Origin: Candidatus Hodarchaeota archaeon
GTDB lineage: Archaea > Asgardarchaeota > Heimdallarchaeia > Hodarchaeales > YT1-039
Direction of reading: 5' to 3'
Length of the DNA stretch: 14,459 bases
Assembly: GCA_016840025.1 (NCBI GenBank)
Contig: JAEOTF010000311.1
Coordinates: 1 to 14,459 of the forward strand
This document shows positions 1 to 7,044 of this stretch, piece after piece. The notes below the pieces were generated by a model, which saw nothing but the letters and a program-made list of their open reading frames with translations, searched no databases and was not told where the DNA came from. Made by a program: the position numbers and the translations under genes. Numbering within the stretch: the stretch's first letter is position 1; each line of letters starts with the position of its first letter.

Positions 1-120
1 ACCAGCGCACCCAAAGCAGCCCCGACAGTTACCAGCGCACCCAAAGCAGCCCCGACAGTTACCAGCGCACCCAAAGCAGCCCCGACAGTTACCAGCGCAC
101 CCAAAGCAGCCCCGACAGTT
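1..120 (+). repeat. Four perfect 30-base tandem repeats inside a coding region
   Basis: Bases 1-30, 31-60, 61-90 and 91-120 are identical. Each unit is 19/30 G+C, much richer than the flanking genes, and encodes TSAPKAAPTV in frame. A diverged copy follows at 121-150 (SAAPKATPAA). The array runs off the left edge of the window, so its true copy number is unknown. Perfect identity between copies points to recent expansion by slippage or recombination. The unit length is a multiple of three, so copy-number change lengthens or shortens the linker without a frameshift. Confidence 0.95.
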
Positions 121-540
121 AGTGCCGCTCCGAAAGCAACCCCCGCAGCCAAACCCACTCCAAAAATAACTCCAGCACCCACGCCTAGACCAACAGTAGC
201 CGTTGGTCCTATAGATGTTCAAGCAATTGAGGAAAAATTGAAAGAAGTTGGCGAACCTGAAGGCATGTTACGTGAAATTGTTATTGCTGGAGATCAAGTG
301 TTTAGCGTAATGAAGGTACATCAAGCACTCTTCAACATAGAAATGGCTAGACTCGAACCCATGGAAGGTTTACCAGTAGGAACATTTCCTGCAGCGGAAT
401 ACTATCCACGTATATATATAGACGAAAAAGGGCATGTTATGTTCATCGAATTATTCCGAGAAGCGCCAGCGGATGAAAGAGAGGAATTTGTTTCAGAGAT
501 GAAGCGATCTTTAACAGATTTATCTAAATTAGGAATTTAG
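1..540 (+). CDS. Repeat-linker protein with unrecognised C-terminal domain (5' end outside window)
   Basis: The reading frame is open from base 1 to the TAG at 538-540, giving 179 residues; the start lies upstream of the window. The visible part begins with four identical decapeptides (TSAPKAAPTV), then a degenerate fifth unit and more Ala/Pro/Lys-rich sequence to about residue 70. This should be an extended, flexible linker. From about residue 71 (IDVQAIEEKLKEV) it becomes a compact mixed alpha/beta-looking domain of about 108 residues, with no signal peptide, membrane segment or metal motif. I do not recognise this domain. It sits 28 bases upstream of two Ras-like GTPase frames on the same strand, so a GTPase-linked role is possible, but nothing in the sequence demonstrates it. 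A TTG at 238 could open a shorter frame, but the linker is in frame and continuous with the domain, so the longer protein is preferred. Confidence 0.75.
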   Translation, partial: TSAPKAAPTVTSAPKAAPTVTSAPKAAPTVTSAPKAAPTVSAAPKATPAAKPTPKITPAPTPRPTVAVGPIDVQAIEEKLKEVGEPEGMLREIVIAGDQVFSVMKVHQALFNIEMARLEPMEGLPVGTFPAAEYYPRIYIDEKGHVMFIELFREAPADEREEFVSEMKRSLTDLSKLGI

Positions 541-568
541 ATTCTTCCTCGCCCGTCGAGGGAAATTC

Positions 569-790
569 ATGAGCGCTGAGCACTTATTTAAGATTGTAAC
601 CATAGGAAATGGAAAAGTAGGTAAAACCAGCCCCATAAACCACTTTGCCGAAGGCAAATTCAGAGAAGGTTATCTCTCTGCGCTTAAAGTTGATATTGCT
701 TCAAAATTAGTCAATTTTGGAGATAGGAGCACTGTTAAATTGATATTAGCAGATAATTCTGCTCTGCACAACAGTATGGAGGCAAGTTAG
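569..790 (+). pseudogene. Truncated Ras-like GTPase (degenerate paralogue of the next gene)
   Basis: This 73-residue frame aligns along its whole length with the first third of the GTPase that follows: LFKIV, then a P-loop GNGKVGKTS, then HFAEGKF and VDIASK. About half the residues match. After the P-loop the key positions are lost: the switch-I threonine of the neighbour (PTLGVD) is alanine here (SALKVD), and where the neighbour has DTAGQE this copy reads ADNSALHNSM and stops. G4 and G5 are absent, so it cannot form a complete G domain. It still has a good ribosome-binding site (GAGGG at 558-562, 6 bases before ATG), and its TAG overlaps the GTG of the intact gene by one base. I infer an old tandem duplication with 3' decay. 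The remnant may survive as a leader that couples translation of the next gene, or as a small peptide of unknown role. Confidence 0.75.
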
Positions 791-1317
791 TGGTAGCAGA
801 GTATCTTTTCAAGGTGGTAGCAGTAGGTAGTGGAGGAGTGGGCAAAACCAGCCTTATACGTCGCTTTGCGGAAGGAAAATTCAGTGATAGTTACTTACCT
901 ACGCTGGGGGTTGATATTACCACAAAAATCTTCAAATTTGAGGAAAAAAATGTTTCTGTAAAGCTTATTATCGTGGACACAGCTGGTCAAGAGTATTTTG
1001 GCCGACTTAGACCTACATACTATCGGGGCGCTAACGGGGCGTTGATTGTATTCGATTTGACGGATATAAAAAGTTTCACCGCTCTTCCAAAGTGGTTGAA
1101 TGAATTACAACCTAATGTTCGAGCAGGTATTCCTAAAATTCTAGTTGGCAATAAGAATGATCTTCAAGAAGAAATTCAAATCGATCAAGAACAAGCCATG
1201 AAGTACGGGGAGCAAAATAACATGCCTTATTTTGAAACTTCGGCAAAAGCTGGTCAAAATATTAATGAGATCTTTAAACATATAGCAAATGATATCCTAA
1301 GATATTTTGAAGAATAG
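790..1317 (+). CDS. Rab/Ras-like small GTPase
   Basis: A 175-residue single-domain GTPase with every G motif: G1 GSGGVGKTS (13-21), switch-I Thr38 in PTLGVD, G3 DTAGQE (63-68) with the catalytic Gln67, G4 NKND (121-124) and G5 ETSAK (149-153). The sequence YYRGA after switch II and the LGVDI region resemble Rab family signatures more than bacterial MglA or Rup GTPases. There is no C-terminal cysteine or CAAX box (it ends RYFEE), so membrane attachment by prenylation is unlikely. It should switch between GDP- and GTP-bound forms in the cytosol; its partner is unknown. The start is GTG at 790, with GGAGG at 778-782 seven bases upstream; the codon overlaps the stop of the truncated copy by one base. 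Eukaryote-like GTPases of this type are typical of Asgard archaea (family knowledge). Confidence 0.93.
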   Translation: MVAEYLFKVVAVGSGGVGKTSLIRRFAEGKFSDSYLPTLGVDITTKIFKFEEKNVSVKLIIVDTAGQEYFGRLRPTYYRGANGALIVFDLTDIKSFTALPKWLNELQPNVRAGIPKILVGNKNDLQEEIQIDQEQAMKYGEQNNMPYFETSAKAGQNINEIFKHIANDILRYFEE

Positions 1318-1366
1318 GAGAAAGAGAAAGGCTAATGTAGTAACATACTCTCAGACTTTATCCTTT

Positions 1367-1915
1367 TTAGATGGAGAAAACGTTATTTACATTCTCTAGC
1401 AGTTTCTTATGAGTTTCTTCAAGAGTTTCGATTAAAACTCGAGTCCCTAATACATCAATCCAATTTAATTCAGACGCTGGGAAACGAGGAACGCAATGGA
1501 AATGCAAGTGCTCTTGACTAGCACCAGCAAATTTCCCTTGATTCAAACCTAAATTTATCCCTATTTTCTCCCCGTAAGTCTTTTTGAGCAATAAAATGCA
1601 GTTTTGAAGTGCATGAAAAATTTGTTCGACCATTCCTGATGAGAGATTTTCAAAATTAGTTAAATGGGCTTTGGGACATATTAAAAGATGCCCAACTTGA
1701 TAAGGGAAGAGATTTAGAAAAATAAGAATGTGTTCATTCCGATAGAGTTCATAAGCGGCTGGATCCCCGGTTTTATCACGGATGGCACATATAAAGCATA
1801 TCCTTCTTTTCTCTCCGCGGACATATTCAGCCTTCCATGGAACCGTTAGATATCGAGGAAAAACAGGATCGGACACTGCTACAATCTCCAAAAATGCATT
1901 ATTTAAAACGAACAT
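1367..1915 (-). CDS. HIT-family nucleotide hydrolase/transferase
   Basis: The 182-residue product ends its core with the histidine triad H136-L-H138-F-H140 in a QEHLHFH context, which binds the alpha phosphate and supplies the nucleophile in HIT enzymes. Upstream are a CxxC (Cys40, Cys43, a frequent zinc half-site) and the conserved LFPYQVGHLL/PKAH block (about 69-84). The segment VPWKAEYVRGEK just before the cysteines resembles the N-terminus of Fhit/Ap4A-phosphorylase-like HIT proteins. Likely substrates are dinucleoside polyphosphates or AMP conjugates; the sequence does not decide which. The start is ATG at 1915: an in-frame stop lies at 1925-1927, and no closer ATG precedes the conserved core, although an in-frame GTG inside the first 20 codons is possible. 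It converges with the GTPase gene and diverges from the CPBP gene. Confidence 0.88.
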   Translation of the reverse strand: MFVLNNAFLEIVAVSDPVFPRYLTVPWKAEYVRGEKRRICFICAIRDKTGDPAAYELYRNEHILIFLNLFPYQVGHLLICPKAHLTNFENLSSGMVEQIFHALQNCILLLKKTYGEKIGINLGLNQGKFAGASQEHLHFHCVPRFPASELNWIDVLGTRVLIETLEETHKKLLENVNNVFSI

Positions 1916-2007
1916 CAGAGCTAATTAATGAATGTAAGCTCCTTAAGAAAAGGTCTAAGCGAATAAAAGATACCCAAAAAAAAGCTACTGTTGAGAGCAG
2001 AGGACAA

Positions 2008-3375
2008 ATGCAAATTAAAAAATGTAGTAAATGCGAAAAACTATGGGTTGCAGAACCCAAAACTCTTATATGTCCCGATTGTGCAACTAAAACACTCATT
2101 GAGACAGAAGAAACAATAATAGCGACATCATCATCAAAAACTGGTCATAAAGCTCTTCCTCACCAACTAAAAACCGAGATGAAAAAATTAGCAAAAGGAG
2201 AACAGCAAGCAGAACTTGAACAACTTTTAAAAAGGCTGGAAGAAGAATCTGAAATTCGTGGAAAGATTATACAGGGAGCAGTAGACATTGGCTACTTTAT
2301 ACTTATGGTTAATGTAGTTTTAGCCTTACTTGCACTCCTTCCAGCAATTATTTTACTTCTGCTTAGTTCTTCTGACAAGGAATATAACTTTTCTTTTCCT
2401 TACTATGAGCAAGAATTCGGACTTTTTCAATTTAAGGGTATTTTCTTCATTTTCTATCTAATTTTTCTAGCATTAAGCATAATACTCTCGGTACTGATTC
2501 TTAAGAACCAATCAAAAGACACCCTGAAGGATTTCAATCTGGGATTTTCGGTAGGCTCTTGGATCAATTACCTTGAAGAGGGAAAAAAGTCCCCATTGAT
2601 CTTAATCGCTCAATTTACAATCATAAATGCAACTGTATCAGTAGGAATTGCGATTCTTTTCGGAGTAATTACGCCCACCGAAATGGTACCGGGGTCTTTT
2701 GAATTGGATCCTACTACTTTTGATCTGATATTCGGGCTTCTCAATGCTTCTGTTTATGAAGAAATTATTTCTCGACTTGTATTGATCGGAATTCCAGCGT
2801 TCTTTTGCGCTATGGTGATTCCTCAGAAACGTCGGGAGTTTGGTGCTTCATTACTCTGGAGACCTTTCGTGGGAGGATTTGGTATACACCATATTGATAA
2901 CAATGAAGATAGAAGTAAAACAACAAGAATATGGCAAATGCTCCTTATTCTCCTCATCATTATATCGGCCTTTATTTTCGGGCTTAACCATATACCTAGT
3001 TGGGGTGCGTGGAAGTTTATTCCGACTTTCTTAGCAGGACTCTTCCTTGGTTATCTGTTCGTAGAATATGGAATTCACGTGGCTATATTACTCCATTTTT
3101 TTGTTGATTTCCCACTTGTGAGTCTCGCTATCGCTTGGGAACTCTCTATATGGGGATATAATCAAGGATTTGGATTAGGTCCCATACATATCTTGATACT
3201 GTTTGCAACGTTTTATTCAGCTTATGGATTTCTTTCACAATTTATTTTGTGGCCAGTTGTTACAGTTCACCTTATTCAGCGCTATTACGATCAGCTACGT
3301 GAAAAAAGATCGAAAAAAGATAGAAATACAGATACGAAAGAAAAAGTAGAGATATCTGAGAAAGAAAAAGGTTAG
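2008..3375 (+). CDS. Zinc-ribbon CPBP-family intramembrane metalloprotease
   Basis: Using the ATG at 2008 gives 455 residues. The N-terminus is a zinc ribbon: C6-x2-C9 and C22-x2-C25 (KKCSKC ... LICPDC). A charged, coiled-coil-like stretch follows (about 50-85), then several strongly hydrophobic membrane segments. The protease core carries all three CPBP (CAAX-protease/Abi) motifs: EEIISR with Glu251, Glu252 and Arg256; FGLNH with His328; and HFFVD with His363 and Asp367. Family members cleave within membranes; some archaeal and bacterial ones process prenylated or bacteriocin-type substrates, so the substrate here is open. The start was chosen because GAGG at 2000-2003 lies close upstream and the zinc ribbon begins immediately. 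An in-frame ATG at 1837 would force overlap with the HIT gene. The tail (about 435-455) is highly charged and Lys-rich, probably cytoplasmic. Confidence 0.88.
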   Translation: MQIKKCSKCEKLWVAEPKTLICPDCATKTLIETEETIIATSSSKTGHKALPHQLKTEMKKLAKGEQQAELEQLLKRLEEESEIRGKIIQGAVDIGYFILMVNVVLALLALLPAIILLLLSSSDKEYNFSFPYYEQEFGLFQFKGIFFIFYLIFLALSIILSVLILKNQSKDTLKDFNLGFSVGSWINYLEEGKKSPLILIAQFTIINATVSVGIAILFGVITPTEMVPGSFELDPTTFDLIFGLLNASVYEEIISRLVLIGIPAFFCAMVIPQKRREFGASLLWRPFVGGFGIHHIDNNEDRSKTTRIWQMLLILLIIISAFIFGLNHIPSWGAWKFIPTFLAGLFLGYLFVEYGIHVAILLHFFVDFPLVSLAIAWELSIWGYNQGFGLGPIHILILFATFYSAYGFLSQFILWPVVTVHLIQRYYDQLREKRSKKDRNTDTKEKVEISEKEKG

Positions 3376-3419
3376 ATAGGCTTGAAATCTGAGAGATTAA
3401 GCATAAAGAGGCAACCACA

Positions 3420-4226
3420 GTGAGTGAGGATGATCTCACAAAAAGATTAGAAGAAGAATATAGAAAGAAGGAAGAACGGTGGCGTCATCGGAAAAAACGT
3501 TCTGAGGATTTAGCGACAGTAGATGGGGCAATGGATCTTGCAACCGCAAATGCTCTTTTTTATTTGTTAGAACGAGAAATTCTAACCGAAGTTACAGGAG
3601 TATTATCCGCTGGTAAAGAAGCTACCATTTATTTAGGGTTAACAAAAAATAGACGTCAAGTAGCAATTAAAACCTATCGTACAAAAACCTTGGATTTTAA
3701 AAAAGTACGACAATATCTCGATGCACGATTTACTCGTCTTCCGAAGAAATCGCATAAATTCATGGAGATTTGGGCAGAAAAGGAATTTAAAAACTTAAAA
3801 AAATGTTTTAAAGTGGGAGTGCGCGTGCCAGAACCATTAGCAGTAAGGCGAAATGTTATGGTTATGGATTTTATAGGGATTGGAAATCTTGCTGCCCCTC
3901 AGATCCGTCATGTCGAATTGGAAAATATTCAAGAAGTATGTGAAGATGTAATTCAACAGATGCGTCTGATGTATCAGAAAGCGGACTTAATTCATGCAGA
4001 CCTTAGTGAATACAATATTCTTTATTTGGAGCAACCTTGGATTATTGACTGCTCTCAATCTGTATTAAAGAGTCACCCAATGGCAAACCAACTTCTTTAC
4101 CGAGATCTCGAGAATATCTTAAGCTATTTTGAGATAAAAGGAGCAGATGTACCGGATATAGTACAGATCTACCAAGAATTAACCGGAGAAGAATTAGACC
4201 CCTTAACCGAACAATTTTTTGATTAG
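3420..4226 (+). CDS. rio1: RIO1-type serine kinase/ATPase
   Basis: A 268-residue RIO-domain protein. After a charged N-terminal helix region (1-35) come the flexible ATP loop SAGKEATIY (63-71), the ATP-anchoring lysine in VAIKTY (Lys84), the catalytic loop HADLSEYN (193-199, Asp194 and Asn199) and the metal-binding IIDCSQSV with Asp210. This order and the motifs HADLSEYNIL and SQSV are characteristic of RIO1. RIO1 acts in late maturation of the small ribosomal subunit, using ATP hydrolysis to release factors (family knowledge). Translation starts at GTG 3420, with a GAGG at about 3409-3412. It lies 44 bases after the CPBP gene and 12 bases before the KH-domain gene; the RIO1-KH pairing recurs in archaea and supports the same role for both. 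Confidence 0.95.
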   Translation: MSEDDLTKRLEEEYRKKEERWRHRKKRSEDLATVDGAMDLATANALFYLLEREILTEVTGVLSAGKEATIYLGLTKNRRQVAIKTYRTKTLDFKKVRQYLDARFTRLPKKSHKFMEIWAEKEFKNLKKCFKVGVRVPEPLAVRRNVMVMDFIGIGNLAAPQIRHVELENIQEVCEDVIQQMRLMYQKADLIHADLSEYNILYLEQPWIIDCSQSVLKSHPMANQLLYRDLENILSYFEIKGADVPDIVQIYQELTGEELDPLTEQFFD

Positions 4227-4238
4227 GATGGACAATAA

Positions 4239-4820
4239 ATGGAAAAACAATTAGATATGGAAGAACGGTTAAAAATTCCAAAAATAAGAATTGGGGTGAT
4301 CATTGGAAAAGGTGGAAAGACTAAACAAAACTTAGAGCATCTCACTCAAACCAATATTGATGTGGATAGTAAAGATGGAACAGTTACTATTCGAAGCACC
4401 GAAAAAACAGAAGATCCTCTTTCTACATGGAAAACCAAAACACTTGTGCAAGCCATGGCACGAGGTTTTAGTGAAAAAAAGGCTTTTCTCTTATTAGACG
4501 ACAATTACTATTTGGACATTATTGAACTCGGAGGAAATGAACAACAAAATCGACGAGTACGTTCTCGAGTGATTGGAGAACGAGGTAAAACTCGGAGAAT
4601 TATCGAGCAAAACACCGGAGCAAACTTGGCTATTTTTGGGGATACAATCAGTTTTATTGGAGAAGTTGAAGAAGTAAATCGTGCAAAAGAAGCAGTGAGA
4701 CTTCTTCTAAAAGGTGTGCCTCATGGTGTGGTTTATCGGCATTTACAGGCGTATCGCTTCCGGGAAAAGTTGAAACCACCTGAATTATGGCAAGAACGCG
4801 CTGACATAGATTTTGATTAA
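4239..4820 (+). CDS. Two-KH-domain RNA-binding protein (Dim2/Pno1-like)
   Basis: A 193-residue protein with two KH domains, each marked by a GxxG loop: GKGG (23-26, within GVIIGKGGKTKQN) and GERG (113-116, within RVIGERGKTRRI). The linker contains ARGFSEKKAFLLLDD, and the end has KGVPHGVVYRHLQAYR; both are typical of the archaeal Dim2/Krr1-like KH protein family. Eukaryotic Dim2/Pno1 binds the 3' region of small-subunit rRNA and guards the 3'-end cleavage site; archaeal homologues are thought to bind the same region. It follows rio1 by 12 bases, with GGATGG just upstream of the ATG, so the two are probably co-transcribed and act on the same pre-ribosome. Confidence 0.92.
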   Translation: MEKQLDMEERLKIPKIRIGVIIGKGGKTKQNLEHLTQTNIDVDSKDGTVTIRSTEKTEDPLSTWKTKTLVQAMARGFSEKKAFLLLDDNYYLDIIELGGNEQQNRRVRSRVIGERGKTRRIIEQNTGANLAIFGDTISFIGEVEEVNRAKEAVRLLLKGVPHGVVYRHLQAYRFREKLKPPELWQERADIDFD

Positions 4821-4904
4821 GAAAAAGAGCTGAGTAACAAACAAAAGATTAGCTTAAAAAAACATTGTAAAAGGCATAGAAAAATAGAATGGGCCGGTAG
4901 CTCA

Positions 4905-4933
4905 AAACATGCGGTAGTAACGCAGTTGGCGAA
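4905..4933 (+). other. D-loop tRNA intron (29 bases), between positions 14 and 15
   Basis: The insertion separates the D stem from a normal D-loop remainder GCCTGGTA. A BHB-like fold fits: inner helix TGCG 4910-4913 with CGCA 4921-4924, extended by C4908-G4925, A4907-T4926 and A4906-T4927 with A4909 bulged. Then comes the 3-base bulge C4903-A4905, a short central helix G4900-C4930, C4901-G4929, T4902-G4928 (next pair A-G, mismatched), and the bulge A4932-G4934. Cutting after the second base of each bulge gives exactly the expected D-loop AGCCTGGTA. The central helix is imperfect, so the junction could be off by one base, with the same mature product. Confidence 0.72.
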
Positions 4934-4958
4934 GCCTGGTAGAGCGCCTGGCTTGCAA

Positions 4959-4988
4959 AAAGCCAGATGAGGCACCTGGTTTGTAGAA
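4959..4988 (+). other. Anticodon-loop tRNA intron (30 bases)
   Basis: The intron follows the anticodon loop CTTGCAA. The central 4-bp helix TTGC (4953-4956) with GTAG (4983-4986) is flanked by two 3-base bulges, A4957-A4959 and A4987-T4989. A 7-bp inner helix AAGCCAG (4960-4966) with CTGGTTT (4976-4982) is closed by a 9-base loop. This is the geometry cut by archaeal tRNA endonuclease. Cleavage after the second bulge base gives CTTGCAA joined to TCAGG. Shifting one base to the canonical 37/38 site gives the same mature RNA. Confidence 0.85.
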
Positions 4989-5166
4989 TCAGGAGGTCGC
5001 GAGTTCAAAGCTCGCCCGGTCCACCATTTTCTGCCTTGTTAAATAAGTTTATTTCATAATTTGTCAGATTTAGACGTTTTTGAATACCATATGTGTTTCT
5101 ATTAAGCCAAGTAGTAGAATTTATGTCATACAAACCTCACTTATAATACAATAGTTCCCTCTTTGG

Positions 5167-5197
5167 AAAAAAACCTTCTCTAAGTGTTTTAGAAAGG
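5167..5197 (-). terminator. Hairpin plus T7 tract downstream of the YchF-type GTPase
   Basis: Read on the minus strand, 21 bases after the stop at 5218, a 9-bp stem forms (CCTT 5174-5177 plus TCTAA 5179-5183 with TTAGA 5189-5193 plus AAGG 5194-5197; C5178 bulged; loop 5184-5188). Seven T residues follow directly (complement of 5167-5173). The T tract is the part expected to matter in archaea; the hairpin may be incidental. The rest of 5027-5217 is AT-rich and shows nothing else I can name. Confidence 0.6.
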
Positions 5198-5217
5198 CCT
5201 TGCGAGCATATCCTTGA

Positions 5218-6423
5218 TTATGCAGCACTCACTATTCGTATTATGTCTCTATCTTTCAATTCATAGGTTTCTCCAAGGCGTTTGTTTGTTCGGGCATCCG
5301 TAGCATGGATAAATTTCTTAGCAAGGTCAGCATGGATCTCTTCAGCTAAATTCAAGGGTGTTGATCCGCGTGGCATTAAAATTGCTTCGGGGAGAATACG
5401 GCCATCATTATCCGCCAATTTACCAACATCAGCAACTGGAAAGACGACTATTATATCAAGCATTTCTAAAAATGCTTTGTTAAGTAGCTGTTGAATTCCA
5501 GTGTTCCCATATTTTTTCAAAATATTTTCTTGAATTTTTACTATGATTTCTTTCTCTTTCTCCTTACTAATTTTATCTTCATTAATCTCAAGTGTTCCTT
5601 CATTACGATCATAAGAAATATACCCTTTTTCTTCCCATTTTTGAAGAAAAGTCTCAGCTAGGGCACTTGTTGGAATGACCAAAGTCGGACGGATCTTTTC
5701 CAAACGAGAAAGATTATTCTCGGCAGTGGGGCGATCAATTTTATTAGCAGCGATGATGATTGGTTTGGATTGAGCACGGATTTCAGAACATACAGTATAA
5801 AGTTCCTTAGTTCCCCACTCTTTAGGTTTTCCAGATAAGTTAACTTGATTTAATGCTTTATTTATCTGCGGTTTCCTGATTTTTAGACCAGTTAATTGAT
5901 CCGCAAGAACATCATCAATCTTCTTCCGTTCCGTTTCTGCTTGTCGGGCGAGTCGTGTCCAATTTTTTTGCAGAATCCCTACCATCCACAAAGCTATTTC
6001 TTCCTCTAAAAATTCTATATCCTTTAATGGGTCATGGGAGCCAGGATCAACATTCTCACCTTCCGCGTTTAAGCTTCCACTCGTATCGACAACATGGATA
6101 AGAACATCAGCTTCTCTTAGCTCATCTAGAAACTTATTACCTAATCCTCGACCTTCGTGAGCCTTTGGAACAAGACCTGCTACGTCAAGAATATTAACAG
6201 GGATGTATCTTATCCCATCTACACATTTAGAGTTACGAGGTTGGCAAACGACATTCATCTCCTTGCAAACACAAGGAACAGTGACATAAGAAACTCCACG
6301 ATTTGGATTGATAGTTGTAAATGGATAATCACCAACTTCAGCGATGTCACTGGCACAAGCCGCATTTAAGAATGTAGATTTTCCCGAGGAAGGTTTTCCA
6401 ACGATACCAACCAGTTTTGCCAA
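5218..6423 (-). CDS. YchF/Ygr210-type Obg-family GTPase with TGS domain
   Basis: Starting at TTG 6423, the 401-residue protein begins MAKLVGIVGKP, as usual for the family. P-loop GKPSSGKS is at 9-16 and G3 DVAGL at 80-84, followed by the VPKAHEGRGLGN switch-II region; G4 reads AANKID. A cysteine cluster CVCKEMNVVC plus a later Cys (51, 53, 60, 67) sits between G1 and G3, as in archaeal members, and may bind metal. The last about 80 residues (VVFPV ... GETYELKDRDIIRIV) form a TGS domain. Such proteins bind ribosomes or translation factors and hydrolyse nucleotide; the exact archaeal role is unsettled. A TTG at 6447 would add eight residues; GGCGGG about seven bases before 6423 favours the shorter form. 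It follows the DUF2095-like gene on the same strand with an 84-base gap. Confidence 0.92.
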   Translation of the reverse strand: MAKLVGIVGKPSSGKSTFLNAACASDIAEVGDYPFTTINPNRGVSYVTVPCVCKEMNVVCQPRNSKCVDGIRYIPVNILDVAGLVPKAHEGRGLGNKFLDELREADVLIHVVDTSGSLNAEGENVDPGSHDPLKDIEFLEEEIALWMVGILQKNWTRLARQAETERKKIDDVLADQLTGLKIRKPQINKALNQVNLSGKPKEWGTKELYTVCSEIRAQSKPIIIAANKIDRPTAENNLSRLEKIRPTLVIPTSALAETFLQKWEEKGYISYDRNEGTLEINEDKISKEKEKEIIVKIQENILKKYGNTGIQQLLNKAFLEMLDIIVVFPVADVGKLADNDGRILPEAILMPRGSTPLNLAEEIHADLAKKFIHATDARTNKRLGETYELKDRDIIRIVSAA

Positions 6424-6507
6424 TAAAATCCCGCCTATATGGGTCAAGTTATTTCTTTTAAAGATGGAATAGATGATTGAGTCTGGTAGAACGGGATCTT
6501 CTTTAGA

Positions 6508-6960
6508 TTATCCCTTAGAAAGCGGCGATTTTTTCATAGATTTCTTCATAGATTGACGCATTCTTTCCTCAAAATAATACCCAGGGCGTTTATGAGGACC
6601 AAAAGCAGCTAATCCCTTTGTTTTTAGGATTTCTTTGAGTTCTATGGCCTTCTCATTAGTTATTTCATTTCTCTTAAGAAGATAATCTATTATTTCAATT
6701 GCTTCTTCAGTTTTTTTTGCTCGGCGGATGAAATCTTCAACTTTAGGATCATAACCTCGCCAATAATCATATTCATCAAGTTCTACAACATCCATCGTTA
6801 CCTTTTCTTCCATTGTTTCAGTAGTAGAAAGGTCGTCATCTTTTTCTGTCGAAGGGGTCTGTTCACGAACCTCATCTATAGGAACTGCCATTTCTTTTGA
6901 CTCAAGTTCATTAAAAAGTGCTGGAAAGCGTTTTTTAAATTCTTTCTTTTTGTAAGGCAT
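6508..6960 (-). CDS. Small archaeal protein resembling DUF2095
   Basis: A 150-residue, highly charged, soluble protein with no membrane segment or cysteine. Residues 1-16 (MPYKKKEFKKRFPALF) and the C-terminal block from about 68, with YDPKVEDFIRRAKKTEEA, EIIDYLLKR and LAAFGPHKRPGYYFE, look like the archaeal family of unknown function DUF2095. Between them (about 22-62) lies a low-complexity acidic, Thr/Ser/Glu-rich linker, and the end is Lys/Ser-rich. The assignment is from memory of the family pattern. Function is unknown. It starts at ATG 6960, 84 bases from the divergent dehydrogenase start, so the two may share a promoter region. Confidence 0.65.
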   Translation of the reverse strand: MPYKKKEFKKRFPALFNELESKEMAVPIDEVREQTPSTEKDDDLSTTETMEEKVTMDVVELDEYDYWRGYDPKVEDFIRRAKKTEEAIEIIDYLLKRNEITNEKAIELKEILKTKGLAAFGPHKRPGYYFEERMRQSMKKSMKKSPLSKG

Positions 6961-7044
6961 AGTTAGATCTCGTATTCACTTTGTCAAAAGACATTTTTAA
7001 ACCTTAGACTTAATGTATAGAATCTTATTTTGGAGAAATTAAAA

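Larger units (their letters stand above)
4891..5026 (+). tRNA. tRNA-Ala(UGC) with two introns
   Basis: Acceptor strand 4891-4897 pairs with 5016-5022 and includes a G3-U70 wobble, the identity element for alanine. The discriminator is A5023 and CCA is encoded (5024-5026). The D stem is GCTC 4900-4903 with GAGC 4942-4945; the anticodon stem is CCTGG 4947-4951 with TCAGG 4989-4993; the anticodon is TGC 4954-4956; the T stem is GCGAG 4999-5003 with CTCGC 5011-5015 and loop TTCAAAG. Removing 4905-4933 and 4959-4988 leaves 77 bases, normal for a tRNA with CCA and one extra D-loop base. The T loop ends in G, where a pyrimidine is usual. An A-rich stretch at 4854-4861 (TTAAAAAA) could be a TATA element. 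Confidence 0.9.

Noticed and set aside
1..150. CRISPR-like array
   Set aside because: The 30-base units are contiguous with no spacers and are in frame within a protein.
1837..2007. N-terminal extension of the CPBP protein from ATG 1837
   Set aside because: It would overlap the 5' end of the HIT gene antisense. The zinc ribbon begins right after ATG 2008, which has its own GAGG.
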